From positions 3,286,001 through 3,350,000 of the forward strand of contig NZ_CP013854.1 in NCBI RefSeq assembly GCF_001698125.1: a stretch of 64,000 nt of DNA. Direction: 5' to 3'. Positions 8,144 to 16,973 of the stretch are shown piece after piece. Under the pieces are notes generated by a model. It was not told where the DNA came from. It made no database searches and saw nothing but the letters and a program-made list of their open reading frames with translations. The stretch's first letter is position 1. Every line of letters begins with the position of its first letter. The position numbers and the translations under genes are program-made. This DNA comes from Pseudonocardia sp. HH130630-07 (GTDB lineage Bacteria > Actinomycetota > Actinomycetes > Mycobacteriales > Pseudonocardiaceae).

Positions 8144-8881
8144 ATGCCGAACGACAGGGTCTGGGGGCCGGTGCTGCTCCAGGTCGCCGACTCCCTGAAG
8201 GACTTCGACCTGGACCCGTCGACGCAGCCGGACGACGAGTTGTACGACGACATCATCTTCGCTGCCGCACACCAGCACTCGGTCGAGAACTTCACCGAGC
8301 GCGCCGACCCCGAACTCTCGGATGTCGCAGAGCTGGTGGACCGGCGGCTCGGCTCGGGGTGGCTCGCCGGTGCATCTCTGCGGTCGCCGCAGTCGAAGTT
8401 CTCCGAACCCACCGAGCTGCGTCCCGTGCGCGTGTCGAACCCGAGCGGATCCTGGGCGGCGGTCGACAAGCCGGAGGGGGCCTTCTGGACGTCGTCTTTC
8501 CTGCCCGGTCTCCGGAGCGCGTGGGAGAGGCTCGAGGCCGGCGAGTTCTCCCAGCACGACAGGCCGCTGATGCGCTTCGACTTCGCCCTGGGCCCGGACG
8601 ACGAGGTGTGGACCATCCGGGACGTCGACGACTACGCCGAGCTGGTGCGGCGTCACCCGCGCCGGGTGACCCGGGACACCGTGGGCATCGACTGGGCGGC
8701 GCTGCGCCACGATGTCACCGCCGTGACGCTCAGTGCCGCCGGGCTCGCGCGGGCCCAGAACGTCCGGGTCGCGACCCCCTACGGTGTCGCGCAGCTGTCG
8801 GGCTGGGACGCCGAGTCCACGGCGTGGCTCCGCCTCCCGGCGTCGGCGAGCCTGACGGCGATGCCCGTCCGGGCCCGGTGA
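8144..8881 (+). CDS. Uncharacterised protein beside the XRE/DUF397 locus
   Basis: A 245-residue soluble protein with no domain I can name. Visible features are an acidic N-terminal third (DFDLDPSTQPDDELYDDI), a central FWTSSFLPGLRSAWERL segment, a charged middle (RFDFALGPDDEVWTI) and a C-terminal GWDAESTAWLRLP. The W/T/S-rich centre and terminal GWDxEST motif resemble a group of actinobacterial hypothetical proteins often near toxin or regulator genes (from memory, unverified). The ATG at 8144 has a weak purine-rich upstream element (gggagcg). It converges on the DUF397 gene 20 nt away. It may belong to the same accessory locus. Confidence 0.6.
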   Translation: MPNDRVWGPVLLQVADSLKDFDLDPSTQPDDELYDDIIFAAAHQHSVENFTERADPELSDVAELVDRRLGSGWLAGASLRSPQSKFSEPTELRPVRVSNPSGSWAAVDKPEGAFWTSSFLPGLRSAWERLEAGEFSQHDRPLMRFDFALGPDDEVWTIRDVDDYAELVRRHPRRVTRDTVGIDWAALRHDVTAVTLSAAGLARAQNVRVATPYGVAQLSGWDAESTAWLRLPASASLTAMPVRAR

Positions 8882-8901
8882 GCGCGAGTCCCACCGGTGG
8901 G

Positions 8902-9114
8902 TCAGCCGGGGAGGTCGAACTCGCCCGCCTTGGCGCCGTGCAGGAAGGCCGACCACTCGTCCGGGGTGAATCGGAGGGTGGCGGCGTCGCGGTTCTTGGA
9001 GTCGCGGACGAGGACGCCGACACCGTCGATGATGCGGCATTCGACGCACTGGTCGCCGCCTCCGTTGCTGCGGCTGCTCTTGAACCAGCCGGTGTCGGTG
9101 GTGTGGGTCGGCAT
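8902..9114 (-). CDS. DUF397 domain protein
   Basis: A 70-residue protein with the full DUF397 pattern: WFKSSRSNGGGDQCVEC near the N-terminus, VLVRDSKNRDAATLRFTPDEW in the middle, and a C-terminal W..FL...K.GEFD. In actinomycetes these small proteins are encoded beside an XRE regulator (whiJ/bldB-type loci) and are thought to antagonise or modulate it. Here the gene follows the XRE gene with a 2-nt gap, so the two are surely co-transcribed. A Cys pair (CVEC) is present; metal or redox sensing is possible but not shown. Confidence 0.9.
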   Translation of the reverse strand: MPTHTTDTGWFKSSRSNGGGDQCVECRIIDGVGVLVRDSKNRDAATLRFTPDEWSAFLHGAKAGEFDLPG

Positions 9115-9116
9115 GG

Positions 9117-9995
9117 TCAGGTCTCCTGTAGCTTCCGGCGGACGAGTTCGATCGTGCCCGTGGGGTCGCGGGCGAGTTCCTGCACTTTCCTGAACGCACG
9201 CAACAGCGCCGCCGTGTCGTGCTCGGCGTCGAAGTAGGTGGACGGCCCGTACACGATGGGTGCGAACGCCACGTTCGGTGCCGAGCCGCCGAAGTCGAGC
9301 ACCGTGATCCCGCCGTTGGGCGCGGGATTGCGCAGGCCACCCGCCCGGACCACCTGCATGGTGATGTTCGGGTACTGGCGGTGCAGGTAGAGGAGGTGTT
9401 CCAGCTGGTCGCGGAGCACCCCCGAGTCGTCCCCGTCGAGGTCGAGGGCGCTGTCGGTGAAGACGAACTGCAGGTCCTTCGGCGCCGCCGCTTCGAGGGT
9501 CTTGATCTGGCGTTCCCGCCGGAAGGTGATCCGGTTCTCGATCTCGGAGTCCGATGACGTCCAGAAGATCCCGTCGCACGACTGCATGACTGCGCGGATG
9601 TATCCCGGTGACTGGAGTGTTCCGGGGATGACCCCGGGCTCGTAGCAGAAGATCGCGGCGGCGTCGGCCTCCAGATCCGCGATGCGCTGGAAGGAGCCGG
9701 GCAGCGTGTCGGTGTAGGGATGGCTCTCCCGCTCCCCGCGCCGCTGCCGCTTCCGGGCGCGCACGCCGAGTTCCAGGATCGTGGTGCGCTCGGTCCCGTG
9801 GACGCCGAGATGGTCCAGCACCGTCGCGAGCTGCTCGGGGCTCAGCGTCGCGGTGCCGTCCTCGACCTTGCTGATCCGCGAGTCGCTCTGCTCGACGAGT
9901 GCGCCCACCTCGGCCTGGGACATGCTCCGGAGCACCCGGTGACGCCGGAGCGCCAGGCCGAGCTGTCGACGCTCCATCGTCTGCCGCGCGCCCAT
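9117..9995 (-). CDS. XRE-family regulator with C-terminal DUF5753
   Basis: A 292-residue regulator. The N-terminal helix-turn-helix (about 8-65) shows LRRHRVLRSMSQAEVGALVEQSDSRISKVEDGTATLS. The remaining 200 residues form the DUF5753-type domain, with ERTTILELG, the GVIPGTLQSPGYIRAVM segment and a C-terminal AFRKVQELARDPTGTIELV helix. Start at 9995 is chosen because a ggaagga ribosome-binding site lies 8 nt upstream; an in-frame ATG at 10019 has none. It is the usual partner of DUF397, and the divergent short gene at 10227 fits the third element of such loci. A 9-bp inverted repeat in the shared promoter region is the likely operator. Confidence 0.9.
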   Translation of the reverse strand: MGARQTMERRQLGLALRRHRVLRSMSQAEVGALVEQSDSRISKVEDGTATLSPEQLATVLDHLGVHGTERTTILELGVRARKRQRRGERESHPYTDTLPGSFQRIADLEADAAAIFCYEPGVIPGTLQSPGYIRAVMQSCDGIFWTSSDSEIENRITFRRERQIKTLEAAAPKDLQFVFTDSALDLDGDDSGVLRDQLEHLLYLHRQYPNITMQVVRAGGLRNPAPNGGITVLDFGGSAPNVAFAPIVYGPSTYFDAEHDTAALLRAFRKVQELARDPTGTIELVRRKLQET

Positions 9996-10091
9996 CCGGT
10001 GTCCTTCCTCCGCGTGCACGCACCACCAGGAACCCGGTCGCCCGGCGTGTCAACGTGCGACGGCGCCGGCCACCCGATCGAAGGAGTGACC

Positions 10092-10132
10092 AAGAGGAAA
10101 CTTCTCCCTATGCTTCGGGGAACTTTCCTCTT
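10092..10132. promoter_or_regulatory. Inverted repeat around a -10 box between XRE and small-protein genes
   Basis: Perfect 9-bp arms aagaggaaa (10092-10100) and tttcctctt (10124-10132) flank a TATGCT hexamer at 10109-10114 on the plus strand. The arms are AT-rich in a GC-rich region. The arrangement fits an operator that lets the XRE protein control the divergent genes. Confidence 0.5.
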
Positions 10133-10226
10133 AGCGACGTGCGTGCCTCGACGAAGTCTAGGTGTTCCGCTCCGTTCGGTCGGGGACGCGGGCGTCGCGA
10201 CACGACGACATGGAAGGACGCCGGAC

Positions 10227-10490
10227 ATGCTCACCCAGCAGGGGATAGCGCTCAGCTCGTTGGTCGACCTGGACGCCTCGTGTTCCCTCCGCCCGGAGCT
10301 GCACGACGACGAGCTCCACCTGGAGTTCGGATCACGCACCGGCTCGCTGAGCCTGGCCGTCACCGAGCAGATGGTGGACCGCCTCCTCACGATCTTCGCC
10401 GAGGCGAAAGCCCATTTCGGGCACACCACCCCGCCGCCCGGTTCCACTCATGGAGCTTCAGCCTGCCCGCACGAGGCCGAAGCTCCATGA
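10227..10490 (+). CDS. Small protein accompanying the XRE/DUF397 pair
   Basis: An 87-residue protein. The core FGSRTGSLSLAVTEQMVDRLL followed by IFAEAKAHF resembles the short third proteins often encoded beside XRE/DUF397 genes in streptomycetes (family pattern recalled, not searched). The ATG at 10227 has a ggaagga element about 10 nt upstream. The last 15 residues are encoded by the first hairpin repeat (10446-10492), and the TGA lies in its right arm, so the repeat may have been inserted into the 3' end and changed the C-terminus. Function unknown; a role in the regulatory switch is inferred from context. Confidence 0.6.
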   Translation: MLTQQGIALSSLVDLDASCSLRPELHDDELHLEFGSRTGSLSLAVTEQMVDRLLTIFAEAKAHFGHTTPPPGSTHGASACPHEAEAP

Positions 10491-10492
10491 GT
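10446..10492. repeat. Hairpin repeat copy 1 (actcatggagcttc type)
   Basis: Perfect 14-bp arms actcatggagcttc (10446-10459) and complement (10479-10492), with a further 3-bp inner pairing. The same arm sequence recurs in a second hairpin 72 nt downstream. It covers the 3' end of the 87-residue gene. Confidence 0.7.
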
Positions 10493-10563
10493 ACATCGGC
10501 GCCGGTGCGACGCCCCGAACACCACGTCCGCCCCGTGCGTCCCGTGCGTCCCGAACCGGACAG

Positions 10564-10612
10564 CACTCATGGAGCTTCAGCCTCGTGACGCCGGGCTGAA
10601 GCTCCATGAGTG
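10564..10612. repeat. Hairpin repeat copy 2 (cactcatggagcttcagcc)
   Basis: Perfect 19-bp arms at 10564-10582 and 10594-10612 with an 11-nt loop. The core shares actcatggagcttc with copy 1, but loops differ. It lies between convergent genes and could act as a bidirectional terminator or be a member of a dispersed REP-like family. Confidence 0.7.
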
Positions 10613-10683
10613 GGTCACGGGGTGGGCGGGGGCGGGCGTCAGGGGGCGGGGGGTGGGAGGTTCGCCACGCCGCTGCGGTAGGC

Positions 10684-11310
10684 CTACACCACGGTCTGTA
10701 CCCGGTCCCGGGCGCCGATCTTCGACATCGCCCGGCCCAGGTGCGATTTGACCGTGCTCAGTTCCACGGTCAGCGTCTCGGCGATCTCGGCGTTGGACAT
10801 CCCCCGGGCCAGCAGGCGCACGATCTCCGACTCCCGCGGGGTCAGCGGGGTGACCGGTACCGCCGGGAGGTCCTCGGGCGCGGGACGGCGGCGGGCGAAC
10901 TCCGCGATCACCCGCCGGGTGACGGCGTGGTCGACCAGCCCGTGCCCGTCGGCCAGCCGGCGGACGGCGTGCACCAGGTCGTCCGGTCCGGTGTCCTTGA
11001 GGACGAAGCCGCCCGCCCCGGCCTCCAGCGCGCCGAAGACGTACTCGTCGAGGTCGAACGTGGTCACGACGAGCACGGCGGGCACCGGCGCCGGCCCGGC
11101 GACGATCTCCCGGGTCGCGGCGAGGCCGTTGCCGCCGGGCATCCGGACGTCCATGCAGACCACGTCCGGCGCCAGCTCGCGGGCCAGCCGCACCGCGCCG
11201 GGCCCGTCCACCGCCTCGCCGACCACCTCGATGTCCCCGGCCAGCTCCAGGAACACCCGGAACCCGGCCCGGACGACCGACTGGTCGTCGGCCAGCACCA
11301 CCCTGATCAC
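10684..11310 (-). CDS. NarL/LuxR-family response regulator
   Basis: A 208-residue regulator. The receiver domain begins MIRVVLADDQ and has phospho-acceptor Asp54 in VVCMDVRMPGGNG, Thr in VVTTF and Lys in VLKD. The C-terminal LuxR-type HTH reads LTPRESEIVRLLARGMSNAEIA, followed by ELSTVKSHLGRAMSKIGARDRVQ. GTG start 11310 overlaps the end of the kinase gene by 4 nt, so they are translationally coupled and form a two-component system. The serine-hydrolase gene upstream in the same direction may belong to the same unit or be its target. The sensed signal is unknown. Confidence 0.92.
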   Translation of the reverse strand: MIRVVLADDQSVVRAGFRVFLELAGDIEVVGEAVDGPGAVRLARELAPDVVCMDVRMPGGNGLAATREIVAGPAPVPAVLVVTTFDLDEYVFGALEAGAGGFVLKDTGPDDLVHAVRRLADGHGLVDHAVTRRVIAEFARRRPAPEDLPAVPVTPLTPRESEIVRLLARGMSNAEIAETLTVELSTVKSHLGRAMSKIGARDRVQTVV

Positions 11311-12557
11311 GTCGGATCCCCTTCCGTCCCCGGTTCCAGCGGTACCACCAGCCGGACCTCCCAGCCGCCGTCGGCGGCCGGACCGGCCGAGAACTCGGCG
11401 CCGACCAGGTGTGCGCGCTCGCGCATCCCGACCAGGCCGAAGCCGCGGTCGCCGTCGGCGGTGCCGTCGGGTCGTGGCGCCAGGGCGGGACCGTTGCGGA
11501 TCTCGACCGTCACGTGGGCGGCGGTCGAGGTCACGACGACCCGCACCGGCGCGCCCGGCGCGTGCTCGCGGGCGTTGGCCAGCGCCTCCTGGACGACCCG
11601 GTGGCAGGTGACGTCGGCGATCGGCGCCGGTTCGGCCGGTGGCCCGTGCCGCTGGAGGACGACCGGCGCCCCGAGCGCCGCGGCCCGCTCCACGAGCCGG
11701 TCCAGATCGGCGAGGCCGGGCACCGGGGCGTCCGTCTCGGGGCCGTCGCCCGGGCCGGGCTCGCGCAGCGTCCCGACGACCGTCCGCAGGTCGCGCAGCG
11801 TGCGCCGGCCCTGGGCGCGCAGCTCCGCCGCGGTCCGCCGGGCCGTCGCCGGGTCCCGCTCGACGAGCTGCTCGACCACCCCGGCCTGCACGACCATCCC
11901 GGAGAGGTGGTGCGCGGCGATGTCGTGCAGCTCGCGGGCCATCCGGGTGCGCTCCCGCCGGACGGCGGCGTCGGCCCGGCTCTGCTGGGCGGCGACCACC
12001 TCGGCGGCCCGGACCCGGACCAGCTCGGCGTAGCGGCGCCGGGTCGCGACCGACCCGCCGACGAGCGCGCCGCCGACGAGCGCCACCGCCGCGGACACCA
12101 CGTCGCTCAGCAGGACGACCACCGGCCAGCTGCCCGCGATCGTCATGGCGGCCAGCACCCCGGCGATCTCCGCGACGCCGGCCGCGGCGACGAGCACCGC
12201 GACCCGGCGGACGGGCAGCAGCGTCGCGCAGGTGTAGGCGGCGATCGCCGTCGCGATGCCGCGCACCGTCAGGTCCGACGGCAGCAGCAGCGGCAGCGCC
12301 GTCTGCACCGCCGCGACCAGCAGCAGGCAAGTGGCCGGGGCGATCCGGCGCACGGCCAGCAGCAGCGACTGGAGCACCGCCAGCGCGGTCGCGGTCGCCC
12401 CGACGGTCACCGGCAGCGCCTCGGTGACCGTCCGGATCAGCGCCGCCGTGACGGCGGCCAGCACGACGGCGAGTGCGACGTCGCGGCGGAGCGGTCCGGT
12501 CAGCCCGCACGCCGTCAGCACGCGGTCGAACCGCGCGGAGAACGGGTGTGTGGTCAT
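11307..12557 (-). CDS. NarX/DesK-type sensor histidine kinase
   Basis: A 416-residue kinase with five or six hydrophobic segments in the first 170 residues, a short helical linker, and a HisKA_3 dimerisation motif RERTRMARELHDIAAHHLSGM with phospho-accepting His211. The ATPase domain has VVQEALANAREHAPG (N-box) and GFGLVGMRERAHLVGAEF (G box). This is the usual partner of NarL-type regulators and overlaps the start of the next gene. ATG 12557 is chosen; a TACGAT -10 box ends 11 nt upstream. The membrane domain lacks a large sensor loop, so detection probably occurs within the membrane. Confidence 0.9.
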   Translation of the reverse strand: MTTHPFSARFDRVLTACGLTGPLRRDVALAVVLAAVTAALIRTVTEALPVTVGATATALAVLQSLLLAVRRIAPATCLLLVAAVQTALPLLLPSDLTVRGIATAIAAYTCATLLPVRRVAVLVAAAGVAEIAGVLAAMTIAGSWPVVVLLSDVVSAAVALVGGALVGGSVATRRRYAELVRVRAAEVVAAQQSRADAAVRRERTRMARELHDIAAHHLSGMVVQAGVVEQLVERDPATARRTAAELRAQGRRTLRDLRTVVGTLREPGPGDGPETDAPVPGLADLDRLVERAAALGAPVVLQRHGPPAEPAPIADVTCHRVVQEALANAREHAPGAPVRVVVTSTAAHVTVEIRNGPALAPRPDGTADGDRGFGLVGMRERAHLVGAEFSAGPAADGGWEVRLVVPLEPGTEGDPT

Positions 12558-12580
12558 GGCGCCGCCGATCGTAGGGGTGG

Positions 12581-14534
12581 TCAGTAGCCCAGGTCGGGCG
12601 AGAGCAGCCCGAACGCCAGCGCCACCCAGGCGACACCGACGAGACCCAGCAGCATCAGCACCCGCCCGGCCAGGCGCGCGCGGCCGACCCCCGCCCGGAA
12701 CCCGGTGACCAGCGCGACGGCGGCGGCGAGCACCCCGCCGGTCGCGACCCACTGCGCGGCCAGGACCGCGTACAGCAGTGGGCGGGGCGGATCGGCGAGG
12801 CCCATGACGGCGAGCACCGTCGCGCTCCAGGCCGCGGCGGCCAGCACGGCGCACCCCGTGGCGAGCCGGGTGAGCCCGATCGCCGCCCGGTCCGCGCGAC
12901 CGGTGCCCGCCGCTGCGACCCCGTAGCGCCGCCGGGCGAGTGCCCCGACCGGCCAGGCGGCCAGCCCGGCGACCAGCGCGACGAGCGCGCCGACCAGCAC
13001 CGGCAGCACGATCGCGGCGTCCCGGAGCGGGGCGGCCCGCAGCAGCGTGAACGCGGACTCGGCGCCGATCGCGGTGACCCGGTCGCCGTCGTGGCGTGCC
13101 GCCAGCACCTGCTCGCCACCGATCTCCTGCCACACCCACGGCCGGATCTCCCGGTACGCGGTGGGCCCGGCCCGCCCGACCCCCGGCGAGGAGATCAGCG
13201 TGCCGTCCGGGCCGGGGGTCACCGTGACCTGGCCGAGGAGGTTCGCCGCACCGACGAACGTGCTGAACGAGGCCCGCGCGCTCTCGTAGCGGCCCGCGGC
13301 GGCGGCGACCCGCTCCTCCGCACCCGGTGCGGGCTCCTGCGGTGCGGCCCGCTCCGGGCCCGGCACGTACCGGTCGGTGAACCCGTCGAGCACGGCGTTG
13401 CGGAGCTGCGAGCTGGCCAGGCCGTCGTTGCCGTTGCCGTTCATCGCGACGACGACGCCGATCCGCTCGCCCGGGTGGATCTGCATGAGGGCGTGGAACG
13501 CGGCGGTGTCCCCGCCGTGCCCCAGCATCGTCCGGCCACCCCGGCTCTCGTCGAACAGGCCGAGTGCCATCCGCGGCCCCTCGGCGAGCCCGCCCAGGCT
13601 GTCCGCGTCCAGGGCCGGGCGGCTGCATCAGCGCGAGCGTCTCCGGCGCCAGCAGCGGTGTCCCCGTCCCGAGCAGCGACGACGCCAGCCGGGCCACGTC
13701 GGTCACCGGCGCGGTGAGCGCCCCGGCCGGCTGGTCGAGGAAGCCCTCGAACCCGACCGGCGGGGTCCCGGCGACGGCGAAACCGTCCGCCACCCGGCCG
13801 GCCAGCGGGGGCGGCAGCGGCTGCGCGAACGTCGACGACGTCATCCCCGCCCGGTCCAGCACCGACTCCCGGACGTACTGCTCGAAGGGCAGGCCGGTGA
13901 CCCGCTCGACGACGTACCCGGCCAGCGAGTACCCGTAGTTGGAGTAGGCCGGGGTGGTGCCGGGCGCGAAGACCTGCTCCGGCGGGTCGGCGGCCACGGC
14001 GTCGTGCAGCGTCCCCGGCTGCTCGTCCAGCACGATCAGCCCGCGGATCCGCTCCTCGAACCCGGCGGTGTGGCTGAGCAGGTGCCGCACGGTCACCGGC
14101 TGCTCGAACCGCAGCGGGAGCGGGAAGTCCAGGTACCGCCGGACGTCGGCGTCGAGGTCGATCCGTCCCTGCTCCACCTGCTGCAGGACGGCGACGGCGG
14201 TCGCGACCTTGGAGATCGACCCGAGCCGGAACAGGGTGTCCGCCGGGTCGACCGGCCGGCCGCCGGCGTCCGCGACCCCGTACCCGCGGGCCGCGACCAC
14301 CTCCCCGTCGCGGACGACCGCGACCGCGGCGCCGGGGATCTGCGTCCGGTCCAGGGCGGCCGGGACCATGCCGTCCAGCCAGGCCCCGACGTCGGCGGGG
14401 GTGAGCGGGGCGGTGGTGGCCGGCGGCGGCTCGGCCGGGGTGACGGGTACGGCACCCGCACAGCCGGCCAGCACCGGGAGCGCCACCGCGCAGAGGGCGA
14501 CGGCGAGCAGCCGTGCCGGGCGGGGAATCCTCAT
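12581..14534 (-). pseudogene. Serine-hydrolase (class C beta-lactamase-like) lipoprotein gene with a 1-nt frameshift
   Basis: Read in two frames this encodes an about 650-residue secreted hydrolase. The N-terminus has a lipoprotein signal (ALPVLAGC). The penicillin-binding fold motifs follow: SISK (catalytic Ser and Lys) in LGSISKVATA, then YSN in AYSNYGYSLAGY. The third motif HGG (MLGHGGDTAAFH) and four C-terminal membrane helices are in another frame. The frames join at about 13614-13622, in a G/C run of the LMQPP segment; removing one base restores an uninterrupted protein. The total length (1954 nt) is one base over a multiple of three. It could be a real inactivation or a sequencing error. 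The intact relatives are peptidases or esterases of cell-wall-related substrates; linkage to the two-component genes suggests envelope sensing. Confidence 0.8.
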
Positions 14535-14618
14535 GCCACGAGCCTGTCCGCCCCGGCCGCCGGGCACATCGGGCCTGCGACCGCACTCCGGTCTCCGACC
14601 TCCGGAGGAGGACGGGCG

Positions 14619-15128
14619 CTACGCGGGTGGGGTCTGGCGGCGCACGAACTGGTCCGGCCAGACGAACCGGCGGAACGCCCACCAGCGGAACGCCATGCCC
14701 ACCAGGGTGCCGACGATCTGCCCGGCGACGAAGTCCGCGAACTCCTGGGTCACCAGCGAGACGAGCGGTTCCTGCAGCTCGAAGACGTAGCGCGAGACCC
14801 ACAGCGGGGCGGAGTAGACCCCGACCCCGATCCCGCTGATCACGAAGAACAGCAGCGCCTCGTGGTGGCGCTCCCGGCCGCCCCTGGTCCGGAACGACCA
14901 CTCGCGGTTGAGCACGTAGGACACGATCGTCGCCACCAGTACCGCGACGACCTTGGCGGTGACCGGCTTGCTGTCCAGCACCAGGGTCTTCAGCAGCAGG
15001 AACACCGCGGTGTCGATGATCCACGTGGTGCCGCCCACCATCAGGAACTTGATCAGTTCCCGGTGCTTGATGGCCTTGTCACGGTACGGCTGGGGGATTC
15101 GCCTCAGCGTCGCCTCCACCACCGTCAC
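14619..15128 (-). CDS. GtrA-family membrane protein
   Basis: A 169-residue protein with four membrane segments and the GtrA signature IKFLMVGGTTWIIDTAVFLLL, then VSYVLNREWSF and a C-terminal FRWWAFRRFVW. GtrA-like proteins move or position polyprenyl-linked sugars during cell-wall polysaccharide modification. GTG start at 15128. It is divergent from purK by 34 nt with overlapping -10 candidates, and the same pairing (Rv3277 beside purK) is known in mycobacteria, which supports assignment. The specific lipid-sugar handled is unknown. Confidence 0.9.
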   Translation of the reverse strand: MTVVEATLRRIPQPYRDKAIKHRELIKFLMVGGTTWIIDTAVFLLLKTLVLDSKPVTAKVVAVLVATIVSYVLNREWSFRTRGGRERHHEALLFFVISGIGVGVYSAPLWVSRYVFELQEPLVSLVTQEFADFVAGQIVGTLVGMAFRWWAFRRFVWPDQFVRRQTPPA

Positions 15129-15141
15129 TCCGTCGATCGTG

Positions 15142-15153
15142 CCAGATTAGGCT
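15142..15153. promoter_or_regulatory. Overlapping divergent -10 boxes (gtrA-like and purK)
   Basis: On the plus strand TAGGCT (15148-15153) ends 10 nt before the purK GTG. On the minus strand TAATCT (plus agatta) lies over the same bases. The two divergent promoters share a few bases, so polymerase binding would be mutually exclusive. Confidence 0.4.
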
Positions 15154-15162
15154 CTCCGTCCT

Positions 15163-16407
15163 GTGGACAGGGTTGAGGCGACTGAGGCGACGGCGACCGG
15201 GCTGCCCGTCGTCGGCATGGTCGGTGGCGGCCAGCTCGCCAGGATGACGGCGCAGGCCGGGGTCGCGATGGGGCAGACGCTGCGCGTACTGGCCGCGGCC
15301 CGGACGGATCCGGCGGCCCGCGTGACGCCGGACGTCGTCCTCGGCGACCCGGACGACGGCGGTGCGCTCCGTGAGCTCGCCACCGGCTGCTCCGCGGTGA
15401 CGTTCGACCACGAGGGCGTGCCGCAGGAGGTGCTGGCCCCGCTGGCCGCGGCCGGGGTGCCGCTGCGCCCGTCGCCCGAGGCGCTGGTGCACGCCCAGGA
15501 CAAGCTGGTGATGCGCCGCCGGCTCGCCGCGCTCGGGCTGCCGGTACCCGCGTTCACCGGGATCACGGGCCCGGAGCAGGTCGCGGAGTTCGGCGCGGCG
15601 CAGGGCTGGCCGGTCGTGCTCAAGGCGGTCCGCGGCGGCTACGACGGCCGCGGGGTGTGGTTCCTGCGCGACGGCGGCCCGGAGACCGGTGCGCTCGTCG
15701 CGGACCTGCTCGCCGCCGGGACGCCGCTCATGGTCGAGTCCGCGGTGCCGATGGTCCGGGAGCTGGCGGCGAGCGTCGCGCGGTCCCCGTTCGGCCAGGC
15801 CGCCGCCTGGCCCGTGGTGGAGACCCTGCAGGTCGACGGCCAGTGCGCCCGGGTGACGGCGCCCGCCCCCGGCCTGGACGCCGACGCGGCCGCCCGGATC
15901 CAGGGCCTCGCGATCCGGATCGCCGAGGAGCTCGGTGTGACCGGCCTGATGACGGTCGAGCTGTTCGAGACCGCCGACGGCGGGGTCGTCGTCAACGAGC
16001 TGGCGATGCGCCCGCACAACTCGGGGCACTGGACCATCGAGGGCTCGGTGACCTCGCAGTTCGCCCAGCACCTGCGGGCGGTGCTCGACTACCCGCTGGG
16101 CTCGACGGCGCCGGTCGCGCCGGTCGCCGTCATGGCGAACGTGCTCGGCGCCGCCGAGGAACCCGCCATGTCGATGGACGAGCGGCTGCACCACTGCTTC
16201 GCCCGCTTCCCCGACGCGCACGTGCACCTCTACGCCAAGGACGGCCGCCCGGCCCGCAAGATCGGGCACGTGACCGTGCTGGGTTCCGACGAGCCGGCCG
16301 TGCGCGAGCGCGCCGAGCTGGCCGCGACCTGGCTCGCCACCGCGACGTGGACCGACGGCTGGTCGGCCCACGGCCCCGCAGACCGCGACCCCCGGGAGGA
16401 CTCCTGA
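15163..16407 (+). CDS. purK: N5-carboxyaminoimidazole ribonucleotide synthetase
   Basis: A 414-residue ATP-grasp enzyme making N5-CAIR from AIR, ATP and bicarbonate in purine synthesis. N-terminal [13 protein letters not shown] is the PurK signature; [24 protein letters not shown] (ATP-grasp lid) and [18 protein letters not shown] (metal and ATP site) are all present. GTG start at 15163 is preceded by a nearly leaderless promoter. The stop overlaps the start of purE, which catalyses the next step, so the pair is an operon. Length is slightly above the usual 370-400 because of an N-terminal extension. Confidence 0.96.
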   Translation: MDRVEATEATATGLPVVGMVGGGQLARMTAQAGVAMGQTLRVLAAARTDPAARVTPDVVLGDPDDGGALRELATGCSAVTFDHEGVPQEVLAPLAAAGVPLRPSPEALVHAQDKLVMRRRLAALGLPVPAFTGITGPEQVAEFGAAQGWPVVLKAVRGGYDGRGVWFLRDGGPETGALVADLLAAGTPLMVESAVPMVRELAASVARSPFGQAAAWPVVETLQVDGQCARVTAPAPGLDADAAARIQGLAIRIAEELGVTGLMTVELFETADGGVVVNELAMRPHNSGHWTIEGSVTSQFAQHLRAVLDYPLGSTAPVAPVAVMANVLGAAEEPAMSMDERLHHCFARFPDAHVHLYAKDGRPARKIGHVTVLGSDEPAVRERAELAATWLATATWTDGWSAHGPADRDPREDS

Positions 16408-16928
16408 TGGCCGACGCGAGCACACCCCGGGTGGGTGTGGTCATGGGCAGCGACTCCGACTGGCCGGTGATGAGCGCCGCGGGCGCCGCGCTGGACGAGT
16501 TCGGCGTGGGGTGGGAGGTGGGCGTCTACTCCGCGCACCGCACCCCGCAGCGGATGCTCGACTACGCGGCCTCGGCCGCCGACCGCGGGCTCCAGGCGAT
16601 CGTCGCCGGTGCCGGGGGTGCCGCGCACCTGCCCGGGATGGTCGCCGCCGCGACGCCGCTGCCGGTGATCGGCGTCCCGGTGCCGTTGAAGTACCTCGAC
16701 GGCCTGGACTCGCTGCTGTCGATCGTGCAGATGCCGGCCGGGGTGCCGGTCGCGACCGTCGCCGTGGGCAACGCCCGCAACGCCGGCCTGCTCGCCGTGC
16801 GGATCCTCGGCGCCGGCGACGAGTCGCTGCGGGCCGCGATGGTGGCCTACCAGGCCGGTCTGGAACGGACGGTGCTGGACAAGGACGCGGCCCTGCGGGC
16901 GACCGCGCGGGGCGAGAACGGGGCCTGA
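16407..16928 (+). CDS. purE: N5-CAIR mutase
   Basis: A 173-residue mutase converting N5-CAIR to CAIR. Motifs [14 protein letters not shown] (phosphate-binding loop), [10 protein letters not shown], and [17 protein letters not shown]-like segment all fit class I PurE, as does [19 protein letters not shown] 16407 overlaps the purK stop and has a strong ribosome-binding site (gggagga). The purK-purE pair is complete and should be co-transcribed from the purK promoter. Confidence 0.96.
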   Translation: MADASTPRVGVVMGSDSDWPVMSAAGAALDEFGVGWEVGVYSAHRTPQRMLDYAASAADRGLQAIVAGAGGAAHLPGMVAAATPLPVIGVPVPLKYLDGLDSLLSIVQMPAGVPVATVAVGNARNAGLLAVRILGAGDESLRAAMVAYQAGLERTVLDKDAALRATARGENGA

Positions 16929-16961
16929 AATTTCCCGTGGCGCCGTCGCCGATCACGTGCG

Positions 16962-16967
16962 TACGGT
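16962..16967 (+). promoter_or_regulatory. TACGGT -10 box of the short-ORF RNA
   Basis: TACGGT at 16962-16967 predicts a start at about 16974, 26 nt before the ATG of the 11-codon ORF. No clear -35 is seen, as at most promoters in this window. Confidence 0.4.
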
Positions 16968-16973
16968 GTCGGT

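Noticed and set aside
11307-14567. Single 1086-residue fusion of serine hydrolase and histidine kinase
   Set aside because: The fusion exists only because the hydrolase frameshift leads into the kinase frame; the intervening peptide is Arg/Gly-rich nonsense.
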